Below, in pieces: positions 1 through 7,839 of a stretch of DNA of 44,989 bases (position 1 is the first letter of the stretch; the number at the start of each line of letters is the position of its first letter). The notes beneath the pieces are model-generated. The model saw only the letters and a list, made by a program, of their open reading frames with translations. It searched no databases and was not told where the DNA came from. The DNA lies in NCBI RefSeq assembly GCF_022678645.1, contig NZ_JALBWV010000066.1:1-44989 (forward strand), in the 5' to 3' direction. Source of the DNA: Saccharopolyspora soli (lineage in GTDB: Bacteria; Actinomycetota; Actinomycetes; Mycobacteriales; Pseudonocardiaceae). Both the position numbers and the translations under genes were made by a program.

Positions 1-124
1 CTCGGTCGTTGAACACGTAACAGGAGAAGGCGAGGTGCAGTGGCGTGTCCTGGTGGTGCACGGCCGCCTTGTCCTCGGCTCCGATCGGCTGACCGGATTC
101 GTCGAGCAGAACCACCTGTTCCAC
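1..124 (-). CDS. idi: Isopentenyl-diphosphate delta-isomerase, N-terminal part
   Basis: Partial gene cut by the left edge of the window; 41 codons are visible. It would isomerise isopentenyl diphosphate and dimethylallyl diphosphate in cytoplasmic isoprenoid synthesis. The translation starts VEQVVLLDESGQPIG and runs into TPLHLAFSCYVFNDR, the N-terminal signature of type 1 (Nudix-fold) IPP isomerases. The catalytic Cys and Glu lie beyond the edge. The start is a GTG with a GGAGG ribosome-binding site six bases upstream (131-135). The 223 bases between this start and the next gene show no convincing gene. Identification rests on the N-terminal motif only but the match is very characteristic. 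Confidence 0.85.
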   Translation of the reverse strand, partial: MEQVVLLDESGQPIGAEDKAAVHHQDTPLHLAFSCYVFNDR

Positions 125-347
125 GCGGTACCTCCAGGCGAGGGTTGATCCAGACCAGGGCGGGACCTTACGACAATCCGGACGGGGCCCGCCATCCGAT
201 CTTGATCAGCGGTTCTTCGCGGATACGCGCTCCATTTTCGCAGCAGTGCGAACAACGGGTGCGGGATAAGGGGAAGGTGTAGCCGGACGGCGGAGCGCGC
301 CTACCTGCGCCGCCCGTGCTTTCCCCGATCGGGCGAATACCGCTGGA

Positions 348-1328
348 TCACCGTCGGGGCCGAAGCACCACCTTGCCGTAGGTCTCGCGATTCTCCAGCG
401 CGGCGTGCGCCCGCGGGGCGTCGGCCAATGCGAACGGCGGGTTGACCAGCGGCACCAGGCTGCCGTCGGCGAGCGCCGCCAGCGACTCGTTCTCCAGGGT
501 CCGCATGGGCACTCGCAGCAGGTTCGGGCCGAGGGCGACCGTTGCGGTCAGCGCGCGGCTGATCAGGTCGTCGGAGGTGAACCGGTGCTCGCCGAACTCC
601 CTGCCATACATGGTGATTCGGCCGCCAGGTCCGAGCAGGTCGAACGCCGTCCGCCCGTACTCGCCACCCGCGCCGTCCAACACCAGGTTCACCGCGCGTC
701 CGTCGAGGGCGGCGCGCACCTCGCGCGCCCAGTCCGGCGCGGTGTAGTCGACGGCCACATCGGCGCCGAGCTCCCGCACCTTTTCGACCTTGGTGCGGCC
801 GCCAGCCGCGCCCACCACGGTCGCGCCGATGTTGTTGGCGTGCTGCACCAGCAGTGCGCCGATGCCACCGGCCGCCGAGGTGACCAGCACGACGTCATCA
901 GCGCTCAGCGGCGTGCTGCGCAGGATGGACATCGTGGTCCGCCCGGTGCCGATCATCGCCACAGCTGCGTCGAAATCGGCATTGTCGGGCAGCGCCTGCA
1001 CGGCCTCGACGTCACGCACGGCAAGTTCCGCGTAACCACCGCTGGCTTGGCCCAGGTGCGCCACGACGCGCCGCCCCAGCCACTCGGCGTCCACGCCCTC
1101 GCCGAGTTCGTCCACGACTCCGGCGACCTCGCGGCCAGGCGTCATCGGCAGCTCCGGATGCGGGAACGGCCCCCGCTGGTTCCCCTGTCGGATCATCGTG
1201 TCGAGCACGTGGATTCCGGCGGCAGCAACCTCGATGCGGACCTGTCCGGGGCCTGGGCGCGGGTCGGGGACCTTTTCGTAGCGGAGGACCTCCGCGGGGC
1301 CGAACTCGTGCTGCCGAATCGCGTGCAT
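348..1328 (-). CDS. Zinc-independent quinone oxidoreductase / MDR alcohol dehydrogenase family
   Basis: 326-residue medium-chain dehydrogenase/reductase. It begins MHAIRQHEFGPAEVLRYE, has a GroES-like N-terminal half (PGREVAGVVDELG) and a Rossmann half with the nucleotide motif SAAGGIG, typical of NADPH:quinone reductases. No structural-zinc cysteine cluster is visible, so a zinc-independent enone/quinone reductase is likelier than a true alcohol dehydrogenase. The reading frame stays open upstream to about 1757, but the family N-terminus and an AGGGAG ribosome-binding site fix the start at 1328; the extra upstream codons read through a hairpin repeat. It appears to be monocistronic. The substrate is not predictable. 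Confidence 0.85.
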   Translation of the reverse strand: MHAIRQHEFGPAEVLRYEKVPDPRPGPGQVRIEVAAAGIHVLDTMIRQGNQRGPFPHPELPMTPGREVAGVVDELGEGVDAEWLGRRVVAHLGQASGGYAELAVRDVEAVQALPDNADFDAAVAMIGTGRTTMSILRSTPLSADDVVLVTSAAGGIGALLVQHANNIGATVVGAAGGRTKVEKVRELGADVAVDYTAPDWAREVRAALDGRAVNLVLDGAGGEYGRTAFDLLGPGGRITMYGREFGEHRFTSDDLISRALTATVALGPNLLRVPMRTLENESLAALADGSLVPLVNPPFALADAPRAHAALENRETYGKVVLRPRR

Positions 1329-1355
1329 GCCGTGCTCCCTGGGTTCGCTGTTGGC

Positions 1356-1397
1356 CGTGAGTGCGAAAGCGCGTTGGAACCCGCTTTCGCACTCACG
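1356..1397. repeat. Hairpin repeat, GTGAGTGCGAAA family, copy 1
   Basis: Perfect 16-bp inverted repeat (arms 1356-1371 and 1382-1397) with a 10-base loop containing TTGGA. The arm reads CGTGAGTGCGAAAGCG. It lies just upstream of the oxidoreductase start on one side and the decayed DUF2975 region on the other. Related copies occur at 13630-13665, 22416-22450 and 40961-41010, sharing the GTGAGTG outer arm; three of the four also share the TTGGA loop core. Confidence 0.85.
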
Positions 1398-1486
1398 ACC
1401 GCGAACGCTATGACCTCGACCAAAGTGGAGGTCAAGACCGGCCTCTGAGTTTATCGTTTTTCGATAAATCGATGGAGAGAGGAGGG

Positions 1487-1722
1487 ATGCGTACGAAAGC
1501 GCGGGAAGAAGCAGGACCCGCTGGCGCCGATCGCCGGGTTCGCCACCGTGTTGTTCAACCTCTGCGTGGCCGGACTGGTGTTGGCGGTGGTCATCAAGGC
1601 CGTCGCCGGGGCGGAGCTGGTACGGGCGATTGTGCCGATGGTCCACGCCGAGGCGCTCAGCGCGATCATCAACGAGTTTCCCATCGTGGTCTTCTTGACC
1701 GGCCTCGGCGTGCTCACCTTTC
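1487..1722 (+). pseudogene. DUF2975-like membrane protein remnant
   Basis: An ATG at 1487 with a good GGAGG upstream opens a short frame (MRTKARE...), but the hydrophobic, plausible protein sequence continues one frame over: KKQDPLAPIAGF, then two membrane segments (LFNLCVAGLVLAVVIKAV and INEFPIVVFLTGLGVLTF). A frameshift between about 1500 and 1510 would join them. The hydrophobic part has no start codon of its own. It breaks off into the YozG remnant at 1723. DUF2975 membrane proteins are commonly encoded next to YozG-type regulators, which is the main reason for the name; the sequence itself shows only a short two-helix fragment. Confidence in decay is higher than in the family assignment. 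Confidence 0.45.
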
Positions 1723-1818
1723 AAGAACGGCAAGGCCAAAGCCATCCGGTTCAGCACCCTCGCGAAGCTCTGCGAAGTCCTCGGCTGCCAACCGGGCGAC
1801 CTGATCGCCTACCGCTAG
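1723..1818 (+). pseudogene. YozG-type XRE regulator, C-terminal remnant
   Basis: In a third frame the sequence KNGKAKAIRFSTLAKLCEVL, then GCQPGDLIAYR and a TAG stop at 1816-1818, is the C-terminal half of the small Cro/C1-type regulators of the YozG family (about 70 residues, recognition helix plus CQPGD motif). The N-terminal half, including the first HTH helices, is missing and replaced by the membrane-protein fragment. This looks like a deletion that fused two neighbouring genes. No start codon or ribosome-binding site serves this frame. Confidence 0.7.
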
Positions 1819-1871
1819 TCCATTCGTATATAGGAATCCGGCTGCGACTGATCAGGTTGTCGTTCCTGGAC

Positions 1872-1915
1872 TTGACGGCTGTGGTCTCGGTTTCTATGTT
1901 CGCAAATACGAACAT
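1872..1915 (+). promoter_or_regulatory. Promoter with palindromic operator for the CoA-transferase operon
   Basis: TTGACG (1872-1877), a 17-base spacer and TATGTT (1895-1900) form a good housekeeping promoter. A perfect palindrome, ATGTTCG-N6-CGAACAT (1896-1915), overlaps the -10 element and ends 14 bases before the start codon, the position expected of a repressor operator. GTTCG/CGAAC half sites are seen in several IclR-family operators (known of the family), so the IclR gene at 4447-5190 is the obvious candidate. That link is inference. Confidence 0.7.
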
Positions 1916-1929
1916 TGCTGGAGGTGGGG

Positions 1930-3123
1930 ATGGGCAAGCCGCTGGCCGGGATCCGGGTGTTGGACCTGTCGCGCATCCTCGCCGGGCCGTACTGCGCGCA
2001 GTTCCTCGGCGAGATGGGCGCGGACGTCGTCAAGGTCGAACCGCCGGGGCACGGCGACGACACCCGCACCTGGGGTCCGCCGTTCCTGGCAGGTGGCGAG
2101 GCGGTGTACTTCCTGGCCGCCAACCGCAACAAACGCGGCATCGCCGTCGACCTCAAGACCGAGCCGGGCCGCGAGATCATCCGGAAGTTCGCCGCGGCCG
2201 CCGACGTGCTCGTGGAGAACTTCCGCCCCGGCACCCTGGAACGCTGGGGCCTGGACTACGCCTCGCTCAGCGCCGCCAACCCGAGGCTGATCCACCTGTC
2301 GATCACCGGGTTCGGCCAGACCGGCCGCTACCGGGACCGACCCGGCTACGACCTGATCGCCCAGGGCATGGGCGGTGTGATGAACCTGACCGGCGACGCG
2401 GACGGGACGCCGATGAAGGTCGGTCTGCCGGTCGCCGACCTCAACGGCGGGACCTGGGGGATCGTCGCGGTGCTGATGGCGCTGCAGGCCCGGCACCAGA
2501 ACGGTCGCGGCCAGTACCTGGACGTGTCGCTGCTGGAAGCCCAGTTGGCCTGGCACATCTACGCCGCTGGCAGCTACCTGCAGACCGGTGGGGAGCCCGA
2601 GCGCAGCGGTACCGCCCACCCGATGATCGCGCCGTACCAGGCGTACCAGGTCGCCGACGGCTGGCTGAACGTCGCGGTCGGCAGTCAGAAGCTGTGGCGG
2701 CTGTTCTGCCAGGTGCTCGACTTGGACATCGCCGACGACGAGCGTTTCGCCAGCAATTCGCAGCGGGTGGCGCACCGGGCCGAACTGGCCGCGCTCGTCG
2801 AGCCCGTGTTGGGCGCCAAGCCGATGCGGCACTGGCTGGACGCCTTCGGCGCGGCCGGGGTGCCGGTCGGTCCGATCAACCGGATGGCCGACATCTACGC
2901 AGACCCCTGGGTCGCCGAACGCGACCAGGTGGTGCGCATGCCGCACCCGACCATCGGCACATACCAGGGCACCGGCTTCCCGGTGCACGCCTCGGAAACC
3001 CAACCCGAACCCGCGCTGCCACCGCCGACGTTGGGCCAGCACACCGCCGAGGTGCTGGCCGAACTCGGCTACCCACCGGAGCAGATCGCCGCGCTGCGCC
3101 GCGACGGAATCGTCAACTCCTGA
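1930..3123 (+). CDS. CaiB/BaiF family (class III) CoA transferase
   Basis: 397 residues, the normal length for class III CoA transferases, which move CoA between acyl-CoA and a free acid via an aspartyl anhydride. It starts GKPLAGIRVLDLSRILAGPY, the standard N-terminus, and keeps the catalytic aspartate in RPGYDLIAQ (D141). The start is the ATG preceded by GGAGGTGGGG. It is followed after 82 bases by an acyl-CoA dehydrogenase on the same strand. Together they resemble CaiB-CaiA type pairs that activate an acid to its CoA thioester and then oxidise or reduce it; the actual acid cannot be told. Transcription likely starts from the promoter at 1872-1900. Confidence 0.93.
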   Translation: MGKPLAGIRVLDLSRILAGPYCAQFLGEMGADVVKVEPPGHGDDTRTWGPPFLAGGEAVYFLAANRNKRGIAVDLKTEPGREIIRKFAAAADVLVENFRPGTLERWGLDYASLSAANPRLIHLSITGFGQTGRYRDRPGYDLIAQGMGGVMNLTGDADGTPMKVGLPVADLNGGTWGIVAVLMALQARHQNGRGQYLDVSLLEAQLAWHIYAAGSYLQTGGEPERSGTAHPMIAPYQAYQVADGWLNVAVGSQKLWRLFCQVLDLDIADDERFASNSQRVAHRAELAALVEPVLGAKPMRHWLDAFGAAGVPVGPINRMADIYADPWVAERDQVVRMPHPTIGTYQGTGFPVHASETQPEPALPPPTLGQHTAEVLAELGYPPEQIAALRRDGIVNS

Positions 3124-3134
3124 CCCCGCCAAGC

Positions 3135-3161
3135 GCTGCGCCTGAACCGGTTCAGCGCAGC
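3135..3161 (+). promoter_or_regulatory. Intercistronic hairpin between CoA transferase and acyl-CoA dehydrogenase
   Basis: Near-perfect inverted repeat with arms GCTGCGCCTGAACC and GGTTCAGCGCAGC (one bulged base). It has no T-run after it, so it is more likely a processing or mRNA-stability element than a full terminator. Function is inferred from position only. Confidence 0.4.
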
Positions 3162-3205
3162 AGGGCGGACAGCAGAACGAAGACGAGCACTGAGGACATC
3201 GCGGT

Positions 3206-4372
3206 ATGGATTTCGAACTCACCGACGATCAGCGGACCATCCAGCGGGCCGTGCGGGAACTGGCCGCGCGGTTCCCCGACGAGTACTGGGCAGAGCAGGA
3301 CGAGCAGCACCGGTTCCCGTGGGAGTTCTACAACGCCTTCGCGGAGGCCGGTTGGCTGGGCATCGCCATCCCGGCGGAGTTCGGCGGTGGCGGCATGGGC
3401 ATCCAGGAAGCGTCCATCCTCCTGGAGGAGGTGGCCGCGTCCGGCGCCGCGATGAACGGGTGCAGCACCATGCACCTGACCATCTTCGGCATCAACGTGC
3501 TGGTCAAGCACGGCAGCGTTGGAATGCGGCACGAGGTGCTGCCGAAGGTGGTCGACGGCAGCCTGCACATCTGCTTCGCGGTCACCGAACCCGACGCGGG
3601 CACCGACACCACCCGCATCACGACTTTCGCCCGCCGCGACGGCGATTCCTACGTCATCAACGGCCGCAAGGTGTGGATCACCAAGGCCGGTGACGCCCAG
3701 CAGATGGTGCTCGTCGCCCGCACCACGCCGCGCGACGAGGTCGCCAAGCCGACCGACGGGATGAGCCTATTCCTGGTGGACATCGATCCGTCCGCTGTGG
3801 ACATCCGGCCGATCCCGAAGCTGGGCCGGAATGCCGTGGCGTCCAACGAAGTGCTGATCGACGATCTGCGGGTGCCGGTCTCGGCGCGCATCGGCGCGGA
3901 GGGCGAGGGATTCCGGTACCTGCTCGACGGATTGAACCCGGAACGGATCCTGCTGGCGCACGAGGCGCTGGGCATCGGCCGGGCGGCGATTGAGCGCGCC
4001 ACCCGCTACGCCAAGCAGCGCGAGGTCTTCGGTCGGCCCATCGGGCAGAACCAGGGGCTGGCGTTCCCGTTGGCAGAGGCGCTGACCCGGCTGGATGCCG
4101 CGCGGCTGATGGCCCGCAACGCCGCGTGGCGCTACGACCAGGGCTTGGCGTGCGGACGAGAGGCCAACATGGCGAAATTCCTGTGCGCCGACGCGGGTTT
4201 CCAGGCCGCCGACCACGCGGTGCAGACCCACGGCGGGATGGGCTACGCCAAGGAGTACCACGTCGAGCGCTACTTCCGGGAAGCCCGACTAATGCGGCTG
4301 GCCCCGATCAGCCAAGAGATGGTGCTCAACTACATCTCCCAACACGTCCTCGGCCTACCGCGCTCCTACTGA
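3206..4372 (+). CDS. Acyl-CoA dehydrogenase
   Basis: 388 residues, full length for this FAD-dependent family. The N-terminal helical domain is followed by the FAD/substrate motif CFAVTEPDAGTDTT (about 123-136) and VWITKAGDA (about 156-164), and by the C-terminal helical domain with the HGGMGYAKEYHVERYFRE signature. The usual catalytic YEGT glutamate is absent (RLAPISQ is found there). Instead E246 in LNPERILLAHEALG aligns with the alternative catalytic glutamate of isovaleryl-CoA dehydrogenase-type enzymes (family knowledge). A GAGGA ribosome-binding site precedes the ATG. It is probably co-transcribed with the CoA transferase. Substrate unknown; carnitine/crotonobetaine-like or branched acids are possible. 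Confidence 0.93.
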   Translation: MDFELTDDQRTIQRAVRELAARFPDEYWAEQDEQHRFPWEFYNAFAEAGWLGIAIPAEFGGGGMGIQEASILLEEVAASGAAMNGCSTMHLTIFGINVLVKHGSVGMRHEVLPKVVDGSLHICFAVTEPDAGTDTTRITTFARRDGDSYVINGRKVWITKAGDAQQMVLVARTTPRDEVAKPTDGMSLFLVDIDPSAVDIRPIPKLGRNAVASNEVLIDDLRVPVSARIGAEGEGFRYLLDGLNPERILLAHEALGIGRAAIERATRYAKQREVFGRPIGQNQGLAFPLAEALTRLDAARLMARNAAWRYDQGLACGREANMAKFLCADAGFQAADHAVQTHGGMGYAKEYHVERYFREARLMRLAPISQEMVLNYISQHVLGLPRSY

Positions 4373-4381
4373 TCGAACGGG

Positions 4382-4428
4382 GTGAGGGGCACCCTTTACC
4401 AAGTAAGTTGGTAAAGGGTGCCCCTCAC
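4382..4428. repeat. Hairpin repeat, GTGAGGGGCACCC family, copy 1 (bidirectional terminator)
   Basis: Perfect 21-bp inverted repeat (4382-4402 and 4408-4428) with a 5-base GTAAG loop, starting GTGAGGGGCACCC. It sits exactly between the convergent acyl-CoA dehydrogenase and IclR genes. Three relatives occur at 16381, 22353 and 30717, all at gene 3' ends. Palindromic symmetry would stop transcription from both sides. Confidence 0.85.
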
Positions 4429-4446
4429 TCCTCACCCGTTCGATGG

Positions 4447-5190
4447 TCAGCGCAGTCGGTGGGTGATCTGCTGGGCCGCTTTGCGCACCGCTGCGGCCAT
4501 TTCGTCGAGCTGGTCGGCCACCCGCGAGGTCGGCCCGGCGATCGCCACTGACGCGGTGGTCCGGGGTGCCAGCACGATGCTGGCCACCGCGGAGACGTCC
4601 GGCACCGTCTCGCCCCGGTTGTAGGCGACCTCTTCGGTGACGATGTCGCCGAGTTCGCGCTCGACCCCGGCTCGCTCGGCGGGATCGGGGAAGTGCTCGC
4701 CCAGGTACGCCTCGCGGTCGGCCGCGGCCATGTGCGCCAGCAGGCACTTGCCGGTGCTGGTCGGGTAGATCGGGCGCCGTTTCCGCAGCGGAGCGGTGTA
4801 GCGGATCAGCTGGGTGGACTCGATGGTTTCCAGGTACACCACCGAATCCCCCACGAGTGTGGCCAGCATGACCGTCTCGTCGAACGCTGCCCGAAGTTCC
4901 TGCATCGTCGGCCGGGCGGCGTCGACCAGCGGCGCACCCGGCGAGGCGAGCAGCGCGCCGACGGCCGGGCCGAGCAGGTAAGCGCCGTCGTGCTCCTGCA
5001 GGTAGCCGTTCGCGACCAGCCCCTTGACCAGGCCGTGCACCGAGGTCTTCGGCGCGTCGAGCGCCCCAGCGAGCACGCTCAGCCGCACTCCGTGCGGGTC
5101 GGCGGCCACGGTCTCCAGGATGGTGGTGACCCGGCTGACGGTGCGGTGCTGCTTCGCGGGGCCGCGCCCCCGAGCACCTGACTCACCCAC
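4447..5190 (-). CDS. IclR-family transcriptional regulator
   Basis: 247 residues. The N-terminal winged helix (TVSRVTTILETV ... KTSVHGLVKGLVANGYL, about 20-75) is followed by the IclR ligand-binding domain with MLATLVGDSVVYLETIES and the conserved YPTSTGKCLLAHM segment. The GTG at 5190 is chosen because GAGGGGG lies at proper spacing; a second GTG one codon upstream is also possible. The frame stays open further upstream but without a ribosome-binding site. It faces the CoA transferase/acyl-CoA dehydrogenase pair and most likely controls it through the GTTCG palindrome at 1896-1915 (inference). It is divergent from the M28 peptidase gene. Confidence 0.9.
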   Translation of the reverse strand: MGESGARGRGPAKQHRTVSRVTTILETVAADPHGVRLSVLAGALDAPKTSVHGLVKGLVANGYLQEHDGAYLLGPAVGALLASPGAPLVDAARPTMQELRAAFDETVMLATLVGDSVVYLETIESTQLIRYTAPLRKRRPIYPTSTGKCLLAHMAAADREAYLGEHFPDPAERAGVERELGDIVTEEVAYNRGETVPDVSAVASIVLAPRTTASVAIAGPTSRVADQLDEMAAAVRKAAQQITHRLR

Positions 5191-5349
5191 CACGCCCCCT
5201 CGGCTCGTTGGTGCCCGAAGGATAGCGCTGAATCCGGGAAAAACGCGTTTCGGACGGTCGAGGCGAGTTCCAGTCAAACCACCCGCGGCCCGCGATCCCG
5301 TCGTTACGTTCCGCTCGCAGGAGTGGATCTACCGACGGAAGGACGCGGC

Positions 5350-6318
5350 ATGCCGAAACGACCACTACTGGCGACCGCAGCGGCGCTGGCTGCGGTGTCC
5401 GTCCTGGTGCTACCGGCCACCGCGGCCAGTGCACCGGCGACCGGAGTTGCTGCGGTGCAGGAGCACTTGCAGGAGTTGCAGGCCATCGCCGAGGCCAACG
5501 GCGGCAATCGGGCGGCTGGCCAGCCCGGTTACCGGGCGTCGCTCGACTACGTCAAGGCGCAGCTGGACGGTGCCGGATTCATCACCACGATCCAGGAATT
5601 CGACGCCCTCGGCGGCCCGACCTACAACCTGCTCGCCGAAACGCCCGGCGGTGACGCCAACAGCGTGGTGATGTTCGGTGCACACCTGGACAGCGTCAGC
5701 GAAGGTCCGGGCATCAACGACAACGGCACCGGATCCGCGGCGATCCTGCAAGCGGCGCTGGACTACGCGGGCAGCGGCGCCACCCCGACGAACAAGCTGC
5801 GCTTCGCGTTCTGGGGGGCGGAAGAGGAAGGTCTGGTCGGCTCGACGCACTACGTGCAGACGCTGCCCGAGGCCGAGCGCAGCAAGATCGTCGCCTACCT
5901 GAACTTCGACATGGTCGGCTCGCCGAACGCTGGCTACTTCACCTACGACGGCGACGATTCCGATGGGGAGGGCGCAGGCCCCGGCCCGGAGGGCTCGGCG
6001 CAGATCGAGCAACTGCTCAACGACTCGCTCGGCGCCGCCGGGGTGGCCACCGAAGGCACCGACTTCGACGGCCGCTCCGACTACGGCCCGTTCATCGAGG
6101 TGGGCATCCCGGCTGGCGGCACGTTCACCGGCGCGGAGCAGTCCAAGACCCCGGAGCAGGCGGAGAAGTGGGGTGGCCAAGCGGGCGAAGCATTCGACTC
6201 CTGCTACCACCAAGCCTGCGACACGGTGGAAAACGTCGACACCCAGGCCCTGGACCGAAACCTCCAAGCCATCGCAAGCGCAGTCGAAACCTACGCAGCC
6301 CAATTCCCCCAGCCGTAG
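5350..6318 (+). CDS. Secreted M28 family zinc aminopeptidase
   Basis: 322 residues, with a Sec signal peptide (PKRPLLATAAALAAV, cleavage near ATAASA-A). The mature enzyme resembles the Streptomyces griseus-type aminopeptidase that removes N-terminal residues from extracellular peptides. Predicted zinc ligands are H112 (GAHLDS), D124 (INDNGTG, bridging), E159 (GAEEEG, with E158 the likely general base), D187 (NFDMVG) and the His of CYHQACDT near the C-terminus, where two cysteines could form a disulfide. The ATG at 5350 follows GAAGGA; an in-frame GTG at 5323 would spoil the signal peptide. The stop codon directly abuts a fragment of the MITE-like repeat. Confidence 0.92.
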   Translation: MPKRPLLATAAALAAVSVLVLPATAASAPATGVAAVQEHLQELQAIAEANGGNRAAGQPGYRASLDYVKAQLDGAGFITTIQEFDALGGPTYNLLAETPGGDANSVVMFGAHLDSVSEGPGINDNGTGSAAILQAALDYAGSGATPTNKLRFAFWGAEEEGLVGSTHYVQTLPEAERSKIVAYLNFDMVGSPNAGYFTYDGDDSDGEGAGPGPEGSAQIEQLLNDSLGAAGVATEGTDFDGRSDYGPFIEVGIPAGGTFTGAEQSKTPEQAEKWGGQAGEAFDSCYHQACDTVENVDTQALDRNLQAIASAVETYAAQFPQP

Positions 6319-6352
6319 GAACCTGTCTTCGTACTTGTTTTGCGTGGCGGTG
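6319..6352. repeat. MITE-like repeat, left-end fragment (copy A)
   Basis: Sequence GAACCTGTCTTCGTACTTG followed by TTTTGCGTGGCGG matches the left terminal inverted repeat of the element at 40832-41143. Only the end is retained. It begins at the base after the aminopeptidase stop codon, where it would lie in the 3' untranslated region. Confidence 0.7.
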
Positions 6353-6441
6353 GACCAGATCCAGCAGCGGCGGTTCGTCGGGACCGGTCCACCGTCTGTC
6401 GCACCACCGTTGCCCCGTGCATCAGACGTAGTCTTGACCGT

Positions 6442-6678
6442 ATGGACGCTTTCTGGGTGCCCGTCATGACGGTCGTCGTGCTGGGCTTTGTCCTGGGCAG
6501 CATCGGTTGGCTCGCAACGCGGATGCGTCGCCGCCGCGTCGGCGGCTCGACCATGGGACCGTTCGACGAGTTGTGGCATCCGGCCGCGCACCGAGCCCGG
6601 ATCGAATTCGAAGTGCAGACCCAACGCCAAGAACCGATGCCGTCACCCGACGACCCACCGGACCCCGGCGAAAAGTAG
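6442..6678 (+). CDS. Small single-pass membrane protein
   Basis: 78 residues: MDAFWVPVMTVVVLGFVLGS and on to W23 form one N-terminal transmembrane helix, followed by a basic RMRRRR stop-transfer stretch, so the tail is predicted to be cytoplasmic. The tail contains STMGPFDELWHPAAHRARIE and an acidic, proline-rich end. No ribosome-binding site is evident; a -10-like TAGTCT lies seven bases before the ATG, so the message may be leaderless. Codon third positions are G/C-rich, supporting coding. I recognise no named domain; it looks like a conserved actinobacterial hypothetical. Confidence 0.65.
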   Translation: MDAFWVPVMTVVVLGFVLGSIGWLATRMRRRRVGGSTMGPFDELWHPAAHRARIEFEVQTQRQEPMPSPDDPPDPGEK

Positions 6679-6726
6679 CCCGACCGGCTTTCGGCTTGGC
6701 CGCACTACCGATCGTGGAGCACTGCC

Positions 6727-7701
6727 GTGGCACGTTCCTACCGGATTATCATTCCCGATGATTATCAGGAACCTCTGGTGTTCGGCTCACCGGAACACCC
6801 GGCTCTTGACGCGCTCAATGCTCTTGGTGGGGTAGAACTCCACTCAACGGCGCCGAGTTCACGCGCTGATTTTCTGCGGCGCATCGAGAGCGCCGATGCT
6901 GTGATCAACCTTCTTTCTCGAACCTCGTACGACGAGGAAGCATTTCGATGCGCGCGCAATCTCAAGGTCATATCCCTCATGGCGGCGGGCGTGGACAACG
7001 TTGATCGGAGTGCTGCTCGTCGTCATGGGGTGACCGTGTGCAACGCTGCTGGTGCGAACTCCTTGTCCGTCGCGGAGTTCGCGCTCGGCCTCGTCTTCGC
7101 GGTGTTCCGGAGCATCAGTGCTTATGACCGCTGGATGCGCGATGGCCGTTGGCAGCGCGTTCCTGGTCGAGAGATCGCTGGCAAGACCCTGGGCCTGCTC
7201 GGCGTCGGCAACGTTGGCGCGCATTTGGCCCGCCTTGGTCGCGGGGTGGGAATGCGGGTGATAGCCGCGAGCAACCAGGCGGATTCCGGGCGCCTAGCCG
7301 ACATGGGGATCGAGCCCGTTGACCGGCAGGAACTCTTCAGCACGGCTGATGCGATCTCCATCCACCTGCGTGGCACCTTCGAGAACGAGAAGGCCGTTGG
7401 TGCGGCGGAGCTTTCGCTGATGAAGCGGACGGCCGTGCTGATCAACACCGCGCGCGGGACAGTCGTTGACCAGCGCGCGCTGTACGATGCGCTGAAGGAC
7501 GGCCAGATCGCCGGGGCAGGACTGGATGTCTTCCACCTCGATCCACTGCCGATCGAGGAGAACCTGTTCCGCGAACTGGACAACGTCGTGCTCACCCCGC
7601 ACTCGGGATTCGAGACCGTCGAAGCGGGCGAGCGACTTCGCCGAGCAGCGGTCGACAACTTGCTCGCGTTCTTCCGCGGGCACCCCGAGAACGTCGTATG
7701 A
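6727..7701 (+). CDS. D-isomer-specific 2-hydroxyacid dehydrogenase
   Basis: 324 residues. The NAD-binding domain carries LLGVGNVGAHLARLG (GxGxxG, about 157-171) and the family signature around INTARGTVVD. The catalytic Arg is R243 and the catalytic His is H292 (LTPHSGF). The glutamate of the usual FEEEPLP motif is replaced by aspartate, D272 in FHLDPLP. Such enzymes reduce 2-keto acids or oxidise D-2-hydroxy acids in the cytoplasm. The first third uses noticeably more A/T-ending codons than its neighbours, hinting at separate ancestry. No obvious operon partners. Confidence 0.88.
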   Translation: MARSYRIIIPDDYQEPLVFGSPEHPALDALNALGGVELHSTAPSSRADFLRRIESADAVINLLSRTSYDEEAFRCARNLKVISLMAAGVDNVDRSAARRHGVTVCNAAGANSLSVAEFALGLVFAVFRSISAYDRWMRDGRWQRVPGREIAGKTLGLLGVGNVGAHLARLGRGVGMRVIAASNQADSGRLADMGIEPVDRQELFSTADAISIHLRGTFENEKAVGAAELSLMKRTAVLINTARGTVVDQRALYDALKDGQIAGAGLDVFHLDPLPIEENLFRELDNVVLTPHSGFETVEAGERLRRAAVDNLLAFFRGHPENVV

Positions 7702-7839
7702 CCCTCCCACCGCCGCCGACCAGCTAGCGAGAAGCCCCGGCCGTGCTGTGGCTCGGCCCGATCGGACGAGTTGGTTGCGGACTGGCGTGGCCTGGTCCGG
7801 TTAGGCTCTGCGGGGAGGCGCTGGTTTCTGGAGGTGGGG

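Noticed and set aside
40..282. 80-codon plus-strand frame at the left edge
   Set aside because: Antisense to the idi start, arginine/proline rich, no ribosome-binding site or domain.
1329..1757. N-terminal extension of the quinone oxidoreductase to 1757
   Set aside because: The extra codons read through a hairpin repeat and the antisense of the DUF2975 remnant; the family N-terminus and ribosome-binding site support 1328.
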